From assembly GCA_023954745.1 (NCBI GenBank), contig JAGSHC010000035.1:1-35852 (forward strand): a DNA stretch of 35,852 bases. The letters are read 5' to 3'. Of the stretch, positions 1-8,555 are shown in pieces. Position 1 is the first letter of the stretch; each line of letters begins with the position of its first letter. The stretch comes from Deltaproteobacteria bacterium. GTDB taxonomy: Bacteria > Myxococcota_A > UBA796 > UBA9615. The notes beneath the pieces are model-generated. The model saw only the letters and a program-made list of their open reading frames with translations, was not told the origin of the DNA and did not search any database. A program made the translations under genes and the position numbers.

Positions 1-1
1 G

Positions 2-730
2 ATGGCCGCAGCGCTCCCGCTCGCCCTGAGCCCGGCTCTCGCTCTGGCCGAGGAGGTCGACGCCTCAGCCGAGGAAGGCGCGGAGGAGGGCGACGACACC
101 GTCGAGGTCGGCGAGACTCCGGTGGCCGACGAGCCCGCCAAGGAACTCAACCTGCGCCTCGCCCCCGCGGAGCCCGACGACTTGTCCTACCTCGGGGTGA
201 AGCTCTGGGAGTCGGTGCAGGGGTCCCGCGTGCAGCTTCGCCTCGACGACGCCCTCGAGGTCCGCGGAGTGTTGCTCACCCAGGCCGAAGGCGAGATCGC
301 CATCGCCCGCGAGCCCGAGGGGGTCGTGATGCGCATCCCCAAGAACCTCGTCCTCGGAGTCAGGCTGCTCCCGTCCTTGGGCGAGGGTCCCGGCCTGATG
401 CCCGCCGAGGACCCCACAGCGAACAAGCCACCTCCGGGGGGGCAGACCATGGCCGCCGTCGGCGGCATCCTCACCGGCATCGGGGTGGGAATGATGACGA
501 CCTTCGCCATCGGAACCGCGGTGGACAGCAGCTTCGCGTACTACGCCTTTCCGCTGATGTTCATCGGGCCGTCCATGCTTGGCCCAGGCATTCCACTTCT
601 CACCGGCGGTCTCGCCCGGGAGGAGAAGCGCACCAACTGGATCCGTGAGCGCGAGAAGAGGGAGCTGGACCTCTCCATGGGCCCCACCCTCCACGGTGGA
701 TGGAGCGGGCGCCTCACCCTCCGCTGGTGA
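2..730 (+). CDS. Exported protein of unknown function, possibly 5'-incomplete
   Basis: An open frame of 242 residues runs from an ATG two bases into the window to a TGA stop. The true start may lie upstream, because the visible N-terminus (Ala/Leu-rich to about residue 16) looks like the end of a signal peptide. An acidic stretch follows (about 17-45). A small beta-rich segment (about 72-122) alternates hydrophobic and charged residues and could be a small beta-barrel fold. Two hydrophobic, glycine-rich segments (about 148-170 and 178-203) look like membrane spans. The C-terminus ends in a strand-like LTLRW, a style also seen in the protein at 7013-7756. I recognise no family. The gene converges on the next one with no spacer. 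Confidence 0.6.
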   Translation: MAAALPLALSPALALAEEVDASAEEGAEEGDDTVEVGETPVADEPAKELNLRLAPAEPDDLSYLGVKLWESVQGSRVQLRLDDALEVRGVLLTQAEGEIAIAREPEGVVMRIPKNLVLGVRLLPSLGEGPGLMPAEDPTANKPPPGGQTMAAVGGILTGIGVGMMTTFAIGTAVDSSFAYYAFPLMFIGPSMLGPGIPLLTGGLAREEKRTNWIREREKRELDLSMGPTLHGGWSGRLTLRW

Positions 731-1468
731 CTATTCGCCGCCTTCCGCGGGAGGGTCTTCCTTGGGGGGCGGGGGCGGTGCCTCCTCGAGGGCAGCGAGC
801 TCGTACTCGGCCTTGAGGGTCCACTTCTCGTACTTCGCCGAGATGGTGCCCTTCTCCGCGCCCTTTCCGAGGCCCGACACCGTCCAGGTGTAGCTGGCGT
901 CTTCCTTGCCAGCCTTCTTCGTCGGCCCCTTCGCGGAGCCCGACGCGGTCCACTTGATGGCCTTGACCACGTCCGCCTCGCCGCGCACCGAGATGGTCAC
1001 CTCACCCTCCGTCGCGCTCGTACGCGCCGCGCCGAAGATCGAGATGTCGAAGGGCGCCTCGGTGCCCTCCGGCCGCGGCTCCGGTGCGGGGTCGTCGGGG
1101 TTGCCCTTCTGCTCCTCGCCCGGGGGCTCGGGAGCAGAGGTGGGCTCGGGCAGCTCGGCGTCCGTGGGGGCCTCTTCGTCGACTTCGGCATCGCCGTCCG
1201 CCGACGCCTCGCCCTCACCCGCGGCTGCGTCTCCCGGGTCGGCCGCGGGGTCCGCGACAGCGTCTCCTTCGGCGGGAGCCTTCGCGGAGTCGTCGTCGTT
1301 GGCGGCTGCCTCCGCCACCACCTCGGGCGTGGCCTCCGGGGCCGCCTCGGGCGTCGCTTCGGCCTCGGAGGCCTCCGGGGCGGCTTCGGTGGTCGGGCTC
1401 TCGCTCGAGCCGCAGGCCGTCAGCCCGAGGGCCAGGCAGAGCAGGAAGGTCAGCTTCGTCGTTCGCAT
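731..1468 (-). CDS. Pro/Ala/Glu-rich lipoprotein, function unknown
   Basis: A 245-residue protein starts at the ATG at 1468, preceded by a GGGAG ribosome site about six bases upstream. An in-frame ATG four codons further upstream lacks this. The N-terminus is a lipoprotein signal ending in LTAC, so the cysteine near residue 19 is the predicted lipid anchor. Residues about 20-140 are low-complexity and rich in Ala, Glu, Pro and Asp, with TPEAAPEA-like repeats, and form a probable disordered tether. A beta-rich domain (about 143-228) containing YTWTVSGLG follows, then a proline-rich tail. No known family is recognised. It lies downstream of the protease gene on the same strand with a gap of about 60 bases, so the two may be co-transcribed. 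Confidence 0.75.
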   Translation of the reverse strand: MRTTKLTFLLCLALGLTACGSSESPTTEAAPEASEAEATPEAAPEATPEVVAEAAANDDDSAKAPAEGDAVADPAADPGDAAAGEGEASADGDAEVDEEAPTDAELPEPTSAPEPPGEEQKGNPDDPAPEPRPEGTEAPFDISIFGAARTSATEGEVTISVRGEADVVKAIKWTASGSAKGPTKKAGKEDASYTWTVSGLGKGAEKGTISAKYEKWTLKAEYELAALEEAPPPPPKEDPPAEGGE

Positions 1469-1527
1469 GTGTTCTCCCACCCGAGCGCTCGGGCGGGGCG
1501 ATCATCGCACGGGAGAAGTGGTCCCCG

Positions 1528-3633
1528 TCAAGACCGGCGACGACGGCCCATCAGGCCAAGGGCCCCGAGAAGCAGCGCGAAGCCTCCTCCCGCGCTGCCG
1601 CCGTCCATCCGGCTCGAGCAACCGGAGCAGCCCGTTCCGTCACCCTCGACCTCGTCTCCACCGTTGTCCACGAGGGACGCGTCGTACTCGGTCTCGCCGG
1701 AGACCTGGGCCTCAGCAAAGCCAAAGCCGGACATGCCCTTCATGGGCTGCGAGACGACGGCGAAGTAGTAGGTCTCCCCGATCTCGAGAGGCGGATCCGA
1801 GCGGTCGTCGAACAGCAGCCGGAAGTCGCTGCGGTCGTCGGTGTACTCGAGGTCGAACTCCGTCGCCTCGGGACGCCCGCCACCACCAGGCCCACCGCCA
1901 CCGCCGCCCACGCGCTCAAACAGGACGGTCTCACCCCGGCGCACCAGGATGCGGTAGCCCATGTCGGGGTTGCTCGAGACCCACTCGTCGATGCGGAAGG
2001 TCAGGGACGTGGTGCCCTCGGGAGCCTCGAGGCTGTACTGGTTGGGCATCGGCAAGGAGAACGCACCGTTCTGGCCGACACCACCGAAGGTCGCCTGACG
2101 GGGCGCGGCGCCGCCATCGAGCACCGCCACCCGACTGCAGTCGGCAAAGCCCGCCACCTCGATGATCTCGTTCATCCGCGCGTGCTGGGCCTCATCGATG
2201 GTCCCCGTGTCGAGCAGGATGTCGACCGCCTCGAGCAGCGAGTCTCCGGCCGACCCGAAGGTCACTTCGTCGTCCCACAGGTTCAGCGCGCCGAACACCG
2301 CCTCCGCCGCGATCTCCGGTCCGATGGTGGGGTCCTCGATGAGGTTCCAGCCGAGGGCACCCCACAGCTCGCCGTCCACGTGGGACTCCCCGTAGATGTC
2401 CGTGGGGCAGTGCCGGTCCGCGTCGAGATTGCGAATGGCGGAGTCGCTGCCGAACCCGGCGGTGCCGGCGTACTCGCCCAGCTCCGGGTCCATGGTCATG
2501 GCGAGGCTGAAGAAGTCCGCGCTGCCTTCATTGAGGCCCTGCGGCGCCACCAATCGACCCACGTCGTCGAAGCGACCGCTCCCGCTGTCCACCACCGAGC
2601 CGAACACCGCGTGCCCAAACTCGTGATAGACGACGTCGGCATCGTAGGAGTAGTCGACGCCGCCCCCCTGGCCGAAGGCGACCTCCGGGAGGCCATCGCC
2701 ATCGGCGTCGCCGAAGAACGCGTTCTGCAGCTCGAAGTTCACGAGCCCCTCGATGGCGCCGCTGCCCCCAAAGTTGGTCCGGAAGCCGAAGCGGTCCTCG
2801 AACCAATGAGCCACGTAGTCGAGGTGATAGAACATCTGCACCTCGGCGAAGGGATCTTCGAGCTCGGTGGGGTCCGGCTCGAAGAAGAAGTCGCCCACCG
2901 AGTCCGGCGTGGCCCAGGAGCGCTTGTCGAGGCACTGCCACTGCTGGTCGTCGAAGTCGATGCAGGAGGTGGTCCAGGCGTAGTCGTTGCGGAGGGAGTC
3001 CGTCACCCCCGGCAGCTCGACTTCTTCGAGCTCGCTGGCGAGCGGGTTGCTTCCATAGACGTTGGCCCGGGCCGTGAAGAGCTGCTTCTGCTCGCCCAGC
3101 ACCTCGCCCGAGGCGGCATCCACGAACACCCGCCAGGCACCGATGGGCTCAGCGGTGGAGACGTCGACCACCCAGGAGAGCGCCGGCACCTCGTCGGTCC
3201 GGGCCAGCACGCCCAGCTCGGAACGCGAGGGCCACAAGGACCCGTCGCCCTTCCAGAAGTCCACGTACTCCTCGGCGAAGCCCATGGCCTTCTCGGCTGT
3301 GATGCTGGGGGCCTGGCTGACCGGGGCGGCAGCGATGGGGGCGCCCACGAAGCGCTGGAGGGCTCCATCGGGGGTGTAGGCGGCGGAGAGGCGCGTGCCA
3401 TGCACCGGCAGGCCGTTCCACGTCTGGTTCATCTGCACGAACGTGCCGCCGGCCCAGCGCAGGGTCTGCTTCGGAGTCACCTCCAGCAGCTGCGCCTGAG
3501 GGAGCGCTCCCACCTCGATGAGGGCCGACTCCTCGAGCATCGGGAAGTCGATGTCGGAGAGCTCGTCCGCGTGCGCCGAGGGAACGGCGAGGAGTCCGAG
3601 AGCGAGGGCGAGGGACAATGTCTGGCTTTGCAT
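1528..3633 (-). CDS. Secreted fungalysin/thermolysin-like metallopeptidase with MYXO-CTERM tail
   Basis: A 701-residue zinc peptidase. It has a signal peptide (1-22), a propeptide region resembling FTP and PepSY-type inhibitory domains (about 45-190), and a catalytic domain with HEFGH at 337-341 (zinc ligands His337 and His341, catalytic Glu338). NEGSAD at 368-373 supplies the likely third ligand, Glu369. GELWGALGWNL (from residue 421) resembles the matching helix of M36 fungalysins. A beta-rich region (about 500-650) resembles a pre-peptidase C-terminal domain. The last 35 residues hold a CSGCSS cluster, a hydrophobic span and a terminal RRRRS, which is the layout of the MYXO-CTERM sorting tag of Myxococcota. 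It is probably exported, autoprocessed, and held at or released from the surface. It diverges from the purine cluster with no evident functional link. Confidence 0.88.
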   Translation of the reverse strand: MQSQTLSLALALGLLAVPSAHADELSDIDFPMLEESALIEVGALPQAQLLEVTPKQTLRWAGGTFVQMNQTWNGLPVHGTRLSAAYTPDGALQRFVGAPIAAAPVSQAPSITAEKAMGFAEEYVDFWKGDGSLWPSRSELGVLARTDEVPALSWVVDVSTAEPIGAWRVFVDAASGEVLGEQKQLFTARANVYGSNPLASELEEVELPGVTDSLRNDYAWTTSCIDFDDQQWQCLDKRSWATPDSVGDFFFEPDPTELEDPFAEVQMFYHLDYVAHWFEDRFGFRTNFGGSGAIEGLVNFELQNAFFGDADGDGLPEVAFGQGGGVDYSYDADVVYHEFGHAVFGSVVDSGSGRFDDVGRLVAPQGLNEGSADFFSLAMTMDPELGEYAGTAGFGSDSAIRNLDADRHCPTDIYGESHVDGELWGALGWNLIEDPTIGPEIAAEAVFGALNLWDDEVTFGSAGDSLLEAVDILLDTGTIDEAQHARMNEIIEVAGFADCSRVAVLDGGAAPRQATFGGVGQNGAFSLPMPNQYSLEAPEGTTSLTFRIDEWVSSNPDMGYRILVRRGETVLFERVGGGGGGPGGGGRPEATEFDLEYTDDRSDFRLLFDDRSDPPLEIGETYYFAVVSQPMKGMSGFGFAEAQVSGETEYDASLVDNGGDEVEGDGTGCSGCSSRMDGGSAGGGFALLLGALGLMGRRRRS

Positions 3634-3724
3634 CCGGGTCTTTTAGCCTCTCCGGTACGGCTCGTCAGCCGAAGAGAGCGGTCTCAACAAACCTTGACGG
3701 GTCCATGACACACTCGCCTCTCGC

Positions 3725-5086
3725 ATGGCCGACTCCCTCCCCATTGGACTGCGCTCCCGTCGTGTCTTGACGGCCGATGGCCCCCGCGACGCAGTCGTCG
3801 AGTTGCTCGATGGACGGATCACGGCGGTCCACGACCCCGAGGACGCGCCTCCGCAGCTCGCCACCGAAGACCTGGGCGAGCTCGTGCTGATGGCGGGCCT
3901 TGTCGACACGCACGTACACATCAACGATCCCGGCCGCACCGCTTGGGAGGGCTTCGCCACGGCCACTCGCGCCGCCGCCGCCGGAGGGGTGACCACCCTG
4001 GTGGACATGCCCCTCAACTCCTCGCCGGTGACCACGACGCGCTCGGCCCTCGACGCCAAGCTCCGCACCGCCACTGACGAGCCCCTCACCGTGGACGTGG
4101 GCTTCTGGGGGGGCGCGGTCCCGGGCAACTCCGAGCAGCTCGGGGACCTCGCCCGCGGCGGCGTGCTCGGCGCGAAGGCCTTCTTGTGCCACTCGGGCAT
4201 CGACGAGTTCCCTGCATCCGACGAGGAGAGCCTGGTGGCCTCGGGGCGGGCCCTGTCCAACCACGACCGCCCGCTCCTGCTGCACGCCGAGCTCGAGCGG
4301 GAGAGCGACCTCGACCGCGCCGCCCTCGCCGAGCTGCCCCTGGACGACTACCGCATCTGGCTGGAGAGCCGTCCGCCGTCGTTCGAGGAGGCCGCCGTCC
4401 TGCGGGCCATCGACGTCGCGCGGCGCACCGGCTCCCGCGTGCACGTGGTGCATCTCTCCGCCGGCAGCGCGGTGCCGTTGCTGCGCCGCGCCAAGGAAGA
4501 GGGCCTCCCCGTCACCGTCGAGACATGCCCGCACTATCTGGTGCTGACCGCCGAGGAGGTCGGCGCCGGGCAGACCCAGTTCAAGTGCGCGCCGCCCATC
4601 CGCGAGGCCAGCAACCGGGACCTCCTGTGGGACGGCCTGCGCGACGGGACCATCGACTTCATCGTGAGCGACCACTCCCCGTGCACGGCGGACCTCAAGT
4701 GCGGAGACACGGGGGACTTCGGCGCCGCTTGGGGCGGCATCGCCACCTTGGGACTCACCCTGCCGGTCGTGTGGACCGAGGCGCGGCGCCGCGGCTTCGG
4801 GCTCGACGACGTGGCCCGCTGGCTCGGAGCGGGACCGGCTGCTTTCGCGGGACTCTCGGATCGCGGCACCCTCCGGGCCGGCGCGCGCGCCGACCTCGTG
4901 GCCTGGGACCCCGACGCGAGTTGGGTGTGCACCCCGTCGGCGGCGGAGTTCCGCAACAAGGTTTCCCCCTGGTTCGGCCGCTCATTGCAGGGCCGAACCG
5001 TGACGACGTGGCTCGGGGGGAGCAGGATCTGGCACGACGGCGCCGCCGTCGGCGCACCGCAGGGCATCGCCCTCCTGGAGACTTGA
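3725..5086 (+). CDS. allB: Allantoinase
   Basis: A 453-residue cyclic amidohydrolase, the usual length for the family. It hydrolyses (S)-allantoin to allantoate in the cytoplasm. The dinuclear metal site is complete: His63 and His65 in DTHVHINDPG, a carboxylatable Lys151 in GAKAFLCHSG, His187 in LLLHAE, His243 in VHVVHLSAG and Asp316 in IVSDHSPC. The segments GFWGGAVPGN and KCAPPIR are typical of allantoinases and argue against dihydropyrimidinase or dihydroorotase. It is the first gene of the purine cluster; the next gene starts one base after its stop. No clear Shine-Dalgarno sequence precedes the ATG. The 91-base divergent gap upstream contains a TTGACG hexamer at 3694-3699, but no convincing -10 box lies at the right distance. 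Confidence 0.95.
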   Translation: MADSLPIGLRSRRVLTADGPRDAVVELLDGRITAVHDPEDAPPQLATEDLGELVLMAGLVDTHVHINDPGRTAWEGFATATRAAAAGGVTTLVDMPLNSSPVTTTRSALDAKLRTATDEPLTVDVGFWGGAVPGNSEQLGDLARGGVLGAKAFLCHSGIDEFPASDEESLVASGRALSNHDRPLLLHAELERESDLDRAALAELPLDDYRIWLESRPPSFEEAAVLRAIDVARRTGSRVHVVHLSAGSAVPLLRRAKEEGLPVTVETCPHYLVLTAEEVGAGQTQFKCAPPIREASNRDLLWDGLRDGTIDFIVSDHSPCTADLKCGDTGDFGAAWGGIATLGLTLPVVWTEARRRGFGLDDVARWLGAGPAAFAGLSDRGTLRAGARADLVAWDPDASWVCTPSAAEFRNKVSPWFGRSLQGRTVTTWLGGSRIWHDGAAVGAPQGIALLET

Positions 5087-5087
5087 A

Positions 5088-6605
5088 ATGAGCGTGGATC
5101 TGGCTGCATTCGCTGACTGCACAGAGCTGGCGAGCGAGTCGGTGGGGGGCGCCGTGCTCGCCGCCAGCGACGACTTCTTCGCCGAGAAGGAGAACCTGCT
5201 CAAGGTGGGCGAGGCCGAGTTCGACCCTCACGCCTACACCGAGCGGGGCAAGCTCATGGATGGCTGGGAGTCCCGGCGCAAGCGCGTGTCCGGCAACGAC
5301 TGGGCCATCGTGCGCCTCGGAGTCCCCGGGCTCGTGCGGGGCCTGGACATCGACACCAGCTGGTTCCTCGGCAACCACCCGCCGTTCTCGCGGCTGGAAG
5401 GCATCGTCGCGGATCCTGACGCCGACGCGGTCCAGCTCGCCAACCGCAGCGACTGGTTCGAGGTCCTGCCCCAGGTCCCCCTCAAGTCCGGCAGCCACAA
5501 CCTCTTCGCAGCCTCGCAGGTCCAGCACTGCACCCACCTCCGGCTGTGGATGCTGCCCGACGGCGGCATCGCCCGCCTGCGCGTCTACGGGGACCCCGCA
5601 CCGCGACTCGCCGGCGACGAGCTGCTCGATCTGGCGGCTCTGGTGCACGGCGCCCGCGCCCTCGCCGCCTCCGACATGTTCTTCGGAAACAAGGACCACC
5701 TCATCCAGCCCGGTCGAGCCGAGAACATGGGGGGCGGATGGGAGACCCGACGCCGCCGCGACACCGGCCACGATTGGATCGTCGTGCAGTTGGCCGGCCG
5801 CGGGACCCTGGCCCGGCTGGTGCTGGACACCCACCACTTCAAGGGCAACTTCCCCGACCGCTGCTCGGTGCAGGGGCTGGACGCGGCGGATGCCGAGCCG
5901 TTCCGCATCGAGCGCCGCGACGACTGGGTGGACGTGCTGCCCGAGACGAAGATGGCCGCGGACACCGCCCACAGCTTCGAGGCCGGAGAGCTGCAAAGCG
6001 TCGGGCCCTTCACCCATCTGCGCCTCAAGGTGCACCCCTGCGGGGGGGTCTCGCGCTTGCGGGCAATGGGCTCCCTCGTCGCCCCGCAGGCGAGCGGCCC
6101 GGCAGACCTCCTCAATGGGCTCGACGAGGCCGCTGCGCACAGCGCGCTGATGCTCTGCTGCGGGTCTGAGGAGTGGGCGACGCGCATGACCGCCGCCCGC
6201 CCCTTCGCCGACGACGTCTCCCTGATGCTCGCGGCGGACGAGGTGTGGTGGAACCTGCCGGAGAGCGAGTGGCTGGCTGCCTTTGCCCACCACCCACGCA
6301 TCGGCGAGGACCCGGAGCGTCTGCGGCGTCGGTTTGGCAGCACCGCGGAGTGGGCGGGTGGAGAGCAGGCCGGAGTCGCCGGGGCTGCGGAGCAGACCCT
6401 GTCGTCCCTGGTCCAGGGCAACCACGACTACGAAGCCCGGTACGGCCACGTCTTCCTCATCTGCGCCACGGGTCTCTCGGCCCACCAGATGTTGAGCGCG
6501 CTTCAGCGCCGACTCCCCAACGACCCCGCCCGCGAGCGCCTCGTCGCTGCTGGCGAGCAGGCCAAGATCACCCGCCTGCGCCTGCACAAGCTGGACACCC
6601 CATGA
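5088..6605 (+). CDS. Fused allantoicase and OHCU decarboxylase
   Basis: A 505-residue fusion of two purine-catabolism enzymes. Residues about 10-330 are an allantoicase (allantoate to ureidoglycolate plus urea) made of two similar halves. Each half carries the family pattern: FFAEKENLL, DGWESRRKR and DTSWFLGNHPP in the first, and FFGNKDHLI, GGWETRRRR and DTHHFKGNFPD in the second. Residues about 337-503 are a 2-oxo-4-hydroxy-4-carboxy-5-ureidoimidazoline decarboxylase, shown by HHPRIGE (401-407) with its catalytic-type histidine and by the helix YGHVFLICATG with the later RLPNDPARE and EQAKITRLRL. That domain makes (S)-allantoin. The fused activities are not consecutive, since allantoinase (the preceding gene) acts between them. 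The stop overlaps the next start as ATGA. Confidence 0.92.
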   Translation: MSVDLAAFADCTELASESVGGAVLAASDDFFAEKENLLKVGEAEFDPHAYTERGKLMDGWESRRKRVSGNDWAIVRLGVPGLVRGLDIDTSWFLGNHPPFSRLEGIVADPDADAVQLANRSDWFEVLPQVPLKSGSHNLFAASQVQHCTHLRLWMLPDGGIARLRVYGDPAPRLAGDELLDLAALVHGARALAASDMFFGNKDHLIQPGRAENMGGGWETRRRRDTGHDWIVVQLAGRGTLARLVLDTHHFKGNFPDRCSVQGLDAADAEPFRIERRDDWVDVLPETKMAADTAHSFEAGELQSVGPFTHLRLKVHPCGGVSRLRAMGSLVAPQASGPADLLNGLDEAAAHSALMLCCGSEEWATRMTAARPFADDVSLMLAADEVWWNLPESEWLAAFAHHPRIGEDPERLRRRFGSTAEWAGGEQAGVAGAAEQTLSSLVQGNHDYEARYGHVFLICATGLSAHQMLSALQRRLPNDPARERLVAAGEQAKITRLRLHKLDTP

Positions 6606-6934
6606 GCACCATCTCCACCCACGTCCTCGACACCGCCCGTGGCCGCCCCGCTGCCGGCATGGTCATCCAGCTGGACCGCCTCGGCGCGGCCGCCACCCAC
6701 GTCAACGACGGAGTCACTGACCGCGACGGTCGCATCGGGGACCTCGGCGTCGATGTGGTCCCCGGGACGTACAAGGTCACCTTCGGGACCGGCGACTACC
6801 TGTCGCGGCACGGCGTGACGGAGGCGTTCTATCCGGTGGTCGAGATCGTCTTCCACATCTACGAGGACGACGAGCACTACCACATCCCCCTCCTGCTCAG
6901 CCCCTACGGCTACTCCACGTACCGCGGCAGCTGA
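6602..6934 (+). CDS. hiuH: 5-hydroxyisourate hydrolase (transthyretin-like)
   Basis: A 110-residue enzyme, the full normal length, starting at the ATG that overlaps the upstream stop. It opens 5-hydroxyisourate to OHCU, the step between the urate hydroxylase PuuD and the OHCU decarboxylase domain encoded just upstream. Family marks are STHVLDTARGRPA at the N-terminus with catalytic-type His7, TDRDGRI near residue 40 with active-site arginines, YHIPLLLSPYGYSTY with His94, and the C-terminal YRGS signature that separates HIU hydrolases from transthyretins. There is no signal peptide, so it should act in the cytoplasm. A gap of 78 bases separates it from the next gene. Confidence 0.96.
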   Translation: MSTISTHVLDTARGRPAAGMVIQLDRLGAAATHVNDGVTDRDGRIGDLGVDVVPGTYKVTFGTGDYLSRHGVTEAFYPVVEIVFHIYEDDEHYHIPLLLSPYGYSTYRGS

Positions 6935-7012
6935 AGCTCCGTAGGCACCGTTGATCACGGGCTGACCGGCGATCCCGCCTCGTTTACCCTGAGGTCATCG
7001 CCTGGAGGGACC

Positions 7013-7756
7013 ATGACCCGCGTACTTCTCGCCTGCCTCGCCGTGCTGCTGGTGGCCGCCCCGGCCTCCGCCTCGGAGTCCAGCATGCTTGCGGCCGACG
7101 CCTCCGCGCGCACCCTCCACCTCGTGCCGCTGCCGGACCTGCCAGACAGGCGCATGCCGGCTGCGAACATGGACGAGGCCGCGATGAAGACGGCCCGGGG
7201 ACTCAACCCGTTCCTCAAGGTCGCCCCCCTCGCCATCGGCATCCCTCTGGGGGTGGCAGGGATCTCCATCCTCGCCAGCGTGCCCATCGCCCTCTCCGCC
7301 AATGACCCCTTCGCCGCGGCCTCGATGTACAACGGCGGGGTCGGGATCATGGGGGGCGCCTTCGCCGCCGTGCTGACCTTCAACATCCTCGCCCGCACCC
7401 TGCGCTTCTTCCTGGACGCCGGGGACTGGCAGAAGGACATCGCCTTCCTCGCCGCGGGCTCGGGACTCGCGATCAGCGGGTACGCGCTCGCCAGCATCGC
7501 GGGGCGCTTCGCCCTCATCGGCACATGGCCGGACGGCGCCATCGCCGCCGGCCTCGTCGGGGGCGCCACCTTGTGGGGCGTGGGCCTCGCTCTGCTGATG
7601 ATCGACACACTCCGCACTACCTGGAAGGACAACGACCCGGTCATCACGCTGCGGGCCGGCGACCAGGGCATGCAGTTCGCTGGCATCTGGGCCGCGCCGG
7701 TCGACCACGGCCCGGGCGAGGTGGCGGCCGCTGCGGGGGTCGTGCTCCGTTGGTAG
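7013..7756 (+). CDS. Predicted membrane protein of unknown function in the purine cluster
   Basis: A 247-residue protein with a ribosome site (GGAGG, four bases before the ATG). Residues 1-20 form a signal peptide ending in ASA. After a polar stretch there are about four hydrophobic segments (about 66-92, 104-127, 142-163 and 171-200), then a polar C-terminal part ending in a strand-like VVLRW. I recognise no family. It sits between hiuH and puuD on the same strand and may be co-transcribed with them, but a role in urate oxidation or uptake is only inference. The 78-base gap before it is large enough to hold a separate promoter. Confidence 0.7.
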   Translation: MTRVLLACLAVLLVAAPASASESSMLAADASARTLHLVPLPDLPDRRMPAANMDEAAMKTARGLNPFLKVAPLAIGIPLGVAGISILASVPIALSANDPFAAASMYNGGVGIMGGAFAAVLTFNILARTLRFFLDAGDWQKDIAFLAAGSGLAISGYALASIAGRFALIGTWPDGAIAAGLVGGATLWGVGLALLMIDTLRTTWKDNDPVITLRAGDQGMQFAGIWAAPVDHGPGEVAAAAGVVLRW

Positions 7757-7781
7757 ACCCCACCGCAACGCCAAGGCGTCG

Positions 7782-8552
7782 ATGAGCGACACCCCAGAGC
7801 CCCCTTCGGTCGTGCAAGCCCGGGAGAGCGTCGAGCTCTTCCAGAAGCGGCTGACCGTCTACGTCACCGGAGTCTTGTTCTTCATCTTCAGCATCGTGGG
7901 CGCCGCGGTGGCTGACGCGCCGAAGTCGGCGCTCTTCGCGACGCTGGCGCTGTACGTGGTCTGGGCCCTGGGCGGCGTGTTCGCCATGCGGGCCACAAAG
8001 CAGAAGGACCACCAGCACGTCATCAAGGAGTGGGAGTCCCGCGAGCTGCGCGAGGAGTTCGCCAAGTTCGACGTGGCCGTGCAGTCCACGGACGACCCCC
8101 GGGTCGCGGCGGCCGCCGCCATGGCGGACCGCATCCGGGCCCTCGACAGCTCTCCCCGAGAGACGGACGACATGGTGACTCGCTTGGAGGCGCGGCTCCG
8201 CTCCCTCGTCACCGACCAGAACGCTGCGGCGGCGGCGGTGAAGGCGCTGGAAGCGGCCGGCGCGGGCTCGACGGGCACCGGCCGACTCCTCGAAGCGTCG
8301 GAGCGACTCGATGAGGAGATCTCCCGCATCGTCGAGGGCATGTCGGAGCTGTACGCCTCCCTGCTCGAGGCGGGATCCCGGGCTCAGAACGCCGAGGATC
8401 TGGCCGACGTGATGGCCTGGCTCGAAGCTGAAGCAGAGATCGCGAGGGCGCAGGAGCGGGAGGCCATTCGTCCCGCCGGCGGTCACCGCTCCACGAACGC
8501 AGAGCTCGCCCAGACCGCGAGCAAACCACGCCCCCAGACGGCGAAGGAGTAG
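7782..8552 (+). CDS. Membrane-anchored coiled-coil protein, unknown function
   Basis: A 256-residue protein. Two closely spaced transmembrane segments (about 24-44 and 48-68) are followed by a long, mainly helical, charged and Ala/Glu-rich domain (about 75-235) with heptad-like spacing, for example in LEARLRSLVTDQNAAAAAVKALE. The short loop suggests that both ends face the cytoplasm. I recognise no family. It ends three bases before the puuD start, and the puuD ribosome site lies in its last codons, so the two genes are almost certainly co-transcribed and translationally coupled. It could scaffold or modulate PuuD, but no motif shows this. Confidence 0.75.
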   Translation: MSDTPEPPSVVQARESVELFQKRLTVYVTGVLFFIFSIVGAAVADAPKSALFATLALYVVWALGGVFAMRATKQKDHQHVIKEWESRELREEFAKFDVAVQSTDDPRVAAAAAMADRIRALDSSPRETDDMVTRLEARLRSLVTDQNAAAAAVKALEAAGAGSTGTGRLLEASERLDEEISRIVEGMSELYASLLEAGSRAQNAEDLADVMAWLEAEAEIARAQEREAIRPAGGHRSTNAELAQTASKPRPQTAKE

Positions 8553-8555
8553 ACG

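Noticed and set aside
1480-1493. Perfect 14-base palindrome CCCGAGCGCTCGGG between the protease and lipoprotein genes
   Set aside because: It has no loop and no T tract, and sits just before a ribosome site. In such GC-rich DNA, short palindromes of this kind are expected by chance.
1084-3708. Very long open frame on the plus strand opposite the lipoprotein and protease genes
   Set aside because: It is the antisense shadow of the high-GC coding bias. The minus strand has signal peptides, HEXXH and a sorting tag, while the plus frame has Arg/Pro/Gly-rich composition with no motif.
3694-3722. TTGACG as a -35 box for allantoinase
   Set aside because: No acceptable -10 hexamer lies 16 to 18 bases downstream, so a promoter is not called.
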